Below are positions 29,469 through 34,350 of a stretch of 34,350 bases of DNA, in pieces (position 1 is the first letter of the stretch; each line of letters opens with the position of its first letter). A model generated the notes under the pieces. It was not told the origin of the DNA and did no database searches. It saw nothing but the letters and a program-made list of their open reading frames with translations. Source of the DNA: Microbacteriaceae bacterium (lineage in GTDB: Bacteria; Actinomycetota; Actinomycetes; Actinomycetales; Microbacteriaceae); contig CANFOX010000004.1 of the NCBI GenBank assembly GCA_947448845.1, positions 1-34,350 of the forward strand, given 5' to 3'. Both the position numbers and the translations under genes were made by a program.

Positions 29469-32400
29469 TTAGGCAGTCTTTGGAGCCCGAGCTACCTGCT
29501 TGGCAAGTCGCTTTTGCTCGCGCTTTTCGGCACGGGCTTTGCGCTTGGCGGCACGTTTTACTTTGCCGTTCTCAAGTAACCAGTAAAGCACCGGCACGAT
29601 TACGAGGGTAAGCGCGGTCGACGAAACCAAACCACCGATAACAACTATGGCAAGCGGCTGCGAAATGAATCCGCCAGAACCCGTGATGCCAAGTGCCATT
29701 GGAGTCAGCGCAAAGATAGTCGCCAGGGCGGTCATCAGAATCGGGCGTAAGCGTTGGCGGGCACCATCCATGATGGAGTCGCGAAGATCTCGACCTTGCT
29801 TTCGATATTGGTTGATTAGGTCAATCAGCACGATTGCGTTGGTGACCACCACGCCAACTAGTAGCAGCATGCCGATTAGGGCTGGAACGCCAAGTGCGGT
29901 GTCGGTAATCAAAAGCAATCCAAGTGCTCCAGTTGCGGCAAACGGAATCGAAACCAGCAGCATCAGTGGTTGCATTAGCGAACCGAAAGTTGCCACCATA
30001 ACTATGTAAACGATGGCAATCGCTGCGAGCAAGGCAAGGCCGAGCTGAGAGAACGAGCTAGCCTGGTCTGCCGAAATACCGCCGATGGATGCCGTCACTC
30101 CGAGTGGCAAAGTCACCTTGTCGAGGCGAGCGGTTACGTCTTTGGTGATAGCGCCAAGGTTGTCTCCTTGCGGGGTCAGCGAGACGGTAGCAGTGCGGTC
30201 ACCCTTTGATGCGGTAATGCTAACTGGAACCTCAACCTGTTTGATGTTGGCAATCGATGAGAGTTTTACCGAGCCACTCATTGTTGGAATCTTGATGGCT
30301 TCAATGGCCTTTACGGTCTTTGGTGTATTGGTTTGCACCACGTAAATCGAGGTTGAAGTGCTTTCAATGTTCACCTTGCCAATGCTTTGAGGGTTCAAGG
30401 TGTTGGCTACTATGCCGCTTACGGCAATCTCGGTTAGCCCAAGTTTTGCGGCCTTAATTCGATTAACTTCAACCTTGAGGGTGCGCTGAACTTCGGCGAG
30501 TGAGTTGGTGATGTCAGACACGTTTTTCGTGCCCTTCATGCCAGCTTCGACCGCAGCGATTCCATCGCGCAAGGCAACGTCATTTGGTGCTGTGAGTTTT
30601 ACATCGACCGTGCTTGAGCCTCCGGTTGGAGGGCCACCAGCGCTGATCTTGATGGTTCCCAGGCTTGGGTCGGCGTCAACTTTTGCCTGCAGGTCTGCCT
30701 GCAAGGCTGGAATGTCGGTGCCCTCTTTGGCAGCCACGGTAATCGAGGTTCCACCGGCAGCGGCGCCAAATGCAACCCGGCCATCGCCACTTGATCCGAT
30801 GCTGGTTTGCACAACATCCACCGAATTGTTTGCAAGCAAGATTGCCTCAAGTTTGGCTGCTGCCTGATCTTGCTCTTCAAGGCTTGCGCCGGCAGCAACG
30901 GTTTGAGTGAGGCTGAAACTGGTCGAATCGCCACCAGAGAGAAAGTTGGTCTTCAGCTGAGGAACCAGCGAGAAGGTGTAGCCAAGCACAAGCAAGGCGG
31001 CAATGATCGTGACTACCGGGTGCTTCTGAGTGCCACGAAGAATTGGCAGGTAGCCCCGCTGAAGCCAGCTTTTACGCTCGCGGGCCTCTTCTTTGTCGCG
31101 AACCATTTTGGCGCGGTTGAAAGCATTCTCGTAGGCGGCAACTTCTTCAGGCTTGGGCGCCTTCAAGAACCAGCTGGCAAGAACTGGAACGATGGTTAGT
31201 GAAACGAATAGTGACGCAACCAGGGCAATGGTGAAGGTTAGTCCAAATGGTCTAAACAGTTGGCCAATCAGACCACTTACCAAGGTAATCGGTAAGAACA
31301 CCGCAACGGTGGTGATGGTGGCAGCGGTAATAGCACCGGCGACCTCTTTCACGGCGTTTAGCACCGCGGTTTTCTTTGGTTCGCCATAGGCCAGGTGCCG
31401 GTTGATGTTCTCAATCACAACAATCGAGTCGTCAACAACGCGCCCAATGGCAATCGTTAAGGCGCTCAATGTGAAAAGGTTCAGCGAGAATCCAGACCAG
31501 TTCAAGCCAATGAAAGTGATCAGAACCGAGGTTGGAATCGAAATGGCGGTAACGATGGTCGAGCGAATTGAAAGCAAAAACAGCAAAATAACGAGGATAG
31601 CGAAACTTAGACCCAACAGACCTTCGGTGCTTAGGTTGTCGAGTGACTTGACAACGTATGGTGCCTGGTCGAACACGGTAACGATCTGGGCATTCGAGCC
31701 AAGTTTCTTTTCTAGATCTGGAATCAATTCGCTAATACCATGAGAAACCGAAACGGTGTTGGCTTCTTGAGTTTTAGTAATCGAAATCGAAAGCGCTGCT
31801 AGGCCATTCACGCGCGAGATGCTGGTTACCGGCGCGTTGTCGTAGGTAACTTTGGCCACCTGAGAGAGCTTTATGGCGTTGATCTTGGTTGAGATGGTTG
31901 GGGTAACCGAGGGAATTCCAGTGCCGGTTCCCGCGCCAGTTCCTGCACCGGTTCCCGCGCCTGCACCGAACCCACCGGTTCCGCTGCCGGTTGCGGTGCC
32001 AGGCATGCTGGTGGTTTTCGGCATTGATGCAGAACTAAAGCTGGTGCTGGTGCTGGTTGAAATTAGCGGCAACGCCTTGAGTGCTTCAATGGTGTCAACC
32101 GCGGTTCCCGCCTGAATGGCAATCGAACCTTGAGCATCGGTGATGTTTCCGGCGGGCAAAACAAAGCCATTCGCCTGAAGTGCTGAAACAATGCTCTGCT
32201 GACTCAAACCGTATTTGGCAAGTTCGGTCTTGTTGAGCTTCAGATTGATGCGCTTCTCGCGAATTCCGCTAACTGTCACATCACGAACTCCGGTTACCGA
32301 ACTAAATAAAGGGGTAGCGGCATCTTTCAGGGTTTTGCCTAGCGCCTCAAGGTTTCCGTCTTTTGCCGATACGCCAAGCACAATGATTGGCACGGTGTCG

Positions 32401-32798
32401 AATGAGCCGCTGAGAACCTGTGGATCTGCCGAGCTTGGCAGCGTTGATTTAATGCTCGAGAGTGCGCCGGCAAGAGCTTCTTTCACCTTGGCCGTTTCGG
32501 TTCCATATTTGAAGGCAACCCGCACAATGCTCAAGGAGTTTTGCGAGGTGCTCGAGGTGGTGTCAATGTTATCGAGGGCACGAACTGCGGTTTCGATTGG
32601 CCCGCTAACCTGCGAGTCAACTACGTCACTCGAGGCACCCGGGTAGGCGGTTACGATTGCCGCTTGAGGCGTCTCGAAAGACGGAATCAGTTCTTGCTTT
32701 AGTGAACCAAGTGAAATGTAGCCAAATACCGCAATGATCACGGTGATGAGGGCTACTACAGAACGGTTAGCAAGGCTAAGTTTGGCGAGACGGTGCAA
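29469..32798 (-). CDS. RND family (HAE1/AcrB-like) efflux transporter
   Basis: 1109 aa; LKQELIPSFETPQAAIVTAYPGASSDVVDSQVSGPIE, IGRVVDDSIVVIENINRHLAYGEPKKTAVLNAVKEV, GVVVTNAIVLIDLINQYRKQGRDLRDSIMDGARQRLRPILMTALATIFALTPMA. TTG start with AGGAG upstream. Confidence 0.92.
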   Translation of the reverse strand: MHRLAKLSLANRSVVALITVIIAVFGYISLGSLKQELIPSFETPQAAIVTAYPGASSDVVDSQVSGPIETAVRALDNIDTTSSTSQNSLSIVRVAFKYGTETAKVKEALAGALSSIKSTLPSSADPQVLSGSFDTVPIIVLGVSAKDGNLEALGKTLKDAATPLFSSVTGVRDVTVSGIREKRINLKLNKTELAKYGLSQQSIVSALQANGFVLPAGNITDAQGSIAIQAGTAVDTIEALKALPLISTSTSTSFSSASMPKTTSMPGTATGSGTGGFGAGAGTGAGTGAGTGTGIPSVTPTISTKINAIKLSQVAKVTYDNAPVTSISRVNGLAALSISITKTQEANTVSVSHGISELIPDLEKKLGSNAQIVTVFDQAPYVVKSLDNLSTEGLLGLSFAILVILLFLLSIRSTIVTAISIPTSVLITFIGLNWSGFSLNLFTLSALTIAIGRVVDDSIVVIENINRHLAYGEPKKTAVLNAVKEVAGAITAATITTVAVFLPITLVSGLIGQLFRPFGLTFTIALVASLFVSLTIVPVLASWFLKAPKPEEVAAYENAFNRAKMVRDKEEARERKSWLQRGYLPILRGTQKHPVVTIIAALLVLGYTFSLVPQLKTNFLSGGDSTSFSLTQTVAAGASLEEQDQAAAKLEAILLANNSVDVVQTSIGSSGDGRVAFGAAAGGTSITVAAKEGTDIPALQADLQAKVDADPSLGTIKISAGGPPTGGSSTVDVKLTAPNDVALRDGIAAVEAGMKGTKNVSDITNSLAEVQRTLKVEVNRIKAAKLGLTEIAVSGIVANTLNPQSIGKVNIESTSTSIYVVQTNTPKTVKAIEAIKIPTMSGSVKLSSIANIKQVEVPVSITASKGDRTATVSLTPQGDNLGAITKDVTARLDKVTLPLGVTASIGGISADQASSFSQLGLALLAAIAIVYIVMVATFGSLMQPLMLLVSIPFAATGALGLLLITDTALGVPALIGMLLLVGVVVTNAIVLIDLINQYRKQGRDLRDSIMDGARQRLRPILMTALATIFALTPMALGITGSGGFISQPLAIVVIGGLVSSTALTLVIVPVLYWLLENGKVKRAAKRKARAEKREQKRLAKQVARAPKTA

Positions 32799-32808
32799 GG
32801 CAACTCCT

Positions 32809-32838
32809 AAGGTGGGTACCTATCTATAATCCCACCTT
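32809..32838. promoter_or_regulatory. Inverted repeat AAGGTGGG-N14-CCCACCTT upstream of the RND gene
   Basis: Perfect 8-bp arms at 32809-32816 and 32831-32838; spacer contains TATAGA on the minus strand (TATAAT on plus). Confidence 0.5.
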
Positions 32839-32846
32839 TGGCGGCA

Positions 32847-34350
32847 CTATTCCGCGCTCTGGCGTGCTTCGCGTCGGCGTTTCTGCTCGGCTGGGTCTGG
32901 TACCGGAACCGCTGCCAATAGTTTCTGGGTGTATGGGTCTTTTGGTGCACGAAGAATCTGGTCGCGGTCACCCAATTCAACCAAGCTGCCATGCTGCATT
33001 ACAGCAATGCGATGCGCCAGAATCTCAACCACGGCAATGTCGTGACTAATAAACAGGCAGGCGAACCTCAGTTTCTCTTGCAGTTCTTGTAGAAGATCTA
33101 GAAAGCGAGCCTGAATCGAAACGTCGAGAGCCGAAGTTGGTTCATCGGCAATCAAAATTTCAGGATTCAGCGCCAGGGCGCGTGCAATTCCCACCCGTTG
33201 CCGTTGCCCACCTGAAAGTTCGTGCGGGTAGCGGTTTCGATAGGTGCGCGGCAGTTCAACCTGATCTAGCAGATCTTCGATGCGGCGGGCCAGTTCGTTG
33301 CCTTTGGCAACCTTTGCCAGAAACAGTGGCTCGCCAATACTTTCGCCAATCGGCAGGCGTGGGTTTAGCGAAGAAGCTGGGTCTTGAAACACCATGCCAA
33401 CGTGCTGGCGGGTTTGTCTCAGAATCTTTCCGTTCGGCTTACTAATGTCGATATCTGACACCACAATCGAACCCGATTTGATTGGCAGTAAGCCAATGGC
33501 AGCTCGACCAACAGTAGTTTTACCTGAACCTGATTCACCAACCAGGCCAAGAATTTCACCTGGGTAAATCTCAAACGAAATGCCTTTGGCAGCGGTAAAG
33601 GCTGGGGTTCGGCCACGCTTTGGGTATTCAATAGTTACGTCTTTGAGGCTAAGAACCGGTTTTGCCGAGGTGGAAACCTCAAGTTTGCGACTTGGGGCCG
33701 AACCTAGTTTCGGAACAGCAGCCAAGAGCTGCTTGGTGTATTCATGCTGCGGGTGGTTGAAGATGTTGTCAGCGGTGTTGTGTTCAACGGTAAGGCCGTC
33801 TTTCATTACCAAGATTTCGTCTGCCATGTCAGCAACCACACCCATGTCGTGCGTGATCAGCAGAATGCCCGAGTTCAACTTGGTGCGCAGGTTGCGCATC
33901 AAATCAAGAATTTCAGCCTGCACTGTTACGTCTAGGGCGGTAGTTGGTTCATCTGCAATCAGCAGAGCTGGGTCACAGGCCAACGCCTGGGCAATCATGG
34001 CTCGCTGCTTCTGACCGCCAGAAAGTTGGTGAGGGTATTTGTCAAATGAGCCGGCTGGGTCAGGAATATCGACCATGTCAATAAGTTCAATGGCACGGGC
34101 TTTGGCTGCCGCTGGGCCCATGCTGAAGTGAATGCGCAGGGTTTCCACAATTTGAAACCCGATTGTGTAAACCGGGTTTAGCGCGGTCATCGGCTCTTGA
34201 AAAATGTAGGCAACTTCTTTGCCGCGAAACTTTCGAACCGTGGCGGCTGGCGCCGAAAGCATGTCAACGCCTTTTACCGATGCGGTTCCAGTGGTGCGGG
34301 CATTGCTCGCTAGAAGCCCCATTAGGCCCATCGAACTTGAACTCTTGCCA
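32847..34350 (-). CDS. Dual-ATPase ABC transporter ATP-binding protein (oligopeptide/dipeptide type), N-terminus outside window
   Basis: Frame open to window edge (GKSSSSMGLMGLL, end of first Walker A); two NBDs: LSGGQKQRAMIAQALACDPALLIADEPTTALDVTVQ, GLVGESGSGKTTVGRAAIGLLP, LSGGQRQRVGIARALALNPEILIADEPTSALDVSIQ. Confidence 0.93.
   Translation of the reverse strand, partial: GKSSSSMGLMGLLASNARTTGTASVKGVDMLSAPAATVRKFRGKEVAYIFQEPMTALNPVYTIGFQIVETLRIHFSMGPAAAKARAIELIDMVDIPDPAGSFDKYPHQLSGGQKQRAMIAQALACDPALLIADEPTTALDVTVQAEILDLMRNLRTKLNSGILLITHDMGVVADMADEILVMKDGLTVEHNTADNIFNHPQHEYTKQLLAAVPKLGSAPSRKLEVSTSAKPVLSLKDVTIEYPKRGRTPAFTAAKGISFEIYPGEILGLVGESGSGKTTVGRAAIGLLPIKSGSIVVSDIDISKPNGKILRQTRQHVGMVFQDPASSLNPRLPIGESIGEPLFLAKVAKGNELARRIEDLLDQVELPRTYRNRYPHELSGGQRQRVGIARALALNPEILIADEPTSALDVSIQARFLDLLQELQEKLRFACLFISHDIAVVEILAHRIAVMQHGSLVELGDRDQILRAPKDPYTQKLLAAVPVPDPAEQKRRREARQSAE

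Noticed and set aside
31873-32115. Plus-strand ORF with PVPAPVPAPVPAPAP repeats
   Set aside because: Antisense of the Gly/Thr/Ala-rich RND loop; not an independent gene.

Overview
The window is a gene-dense actinobacterial chromosome segment. Gene content and order suggest a small Microbacteriaceae-like genome, which is an inference. About 29 CDS and one tRNA are supported. The left part is the conserved rpsB(partial)-tsf-pyrH-frr-cdsA cluster. It is followed by a DivIVA-motif repeat protein, a secreted HNH nuclease-like protein, a lytic transglycosylase-like protein, a small CPxCG protein, an alpha/beta hydrolase, an AI-2E family permease and a DivIVA-like coiled-coil protein. A divergently transcribed pair follows: a membrane protein with an internal lipobox-like motif, and a thioredoxin/YbbN-like protein. 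Next come the minus-strand glycogen genes glgX-glgE-glgB, then the plus-strand cysteine desulfurase-mnmA-ligA-gatC-gatA-gatB block. Between gatB and tRNA-His(GTG) sits a two-gene, apparently accessory cassette. It encodes a membrane-anchored collagen-like protein with about 61 uninterrupted Gly-X-Y triplets and an overlapping polytopic membrane protein with a large Cys-containing ectodomain. The right end carries tRNA-His, orn, an HAE1-type RND transporter and a partial dual-ATPase oligopeptide-type ABC transporter gene. The most interesting signals are the collagen-like/membrane-protein pair downstream of tRNA-His, three degenerate terminator-like repeats beside that tRNA, two inverted repeats overlapping candidate promoters, the four-copy DivIVA-motif protein, and a low-complexity insertion in the RND pump. 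No CRISPR array, integrase, transposase or rRNA was recognised.
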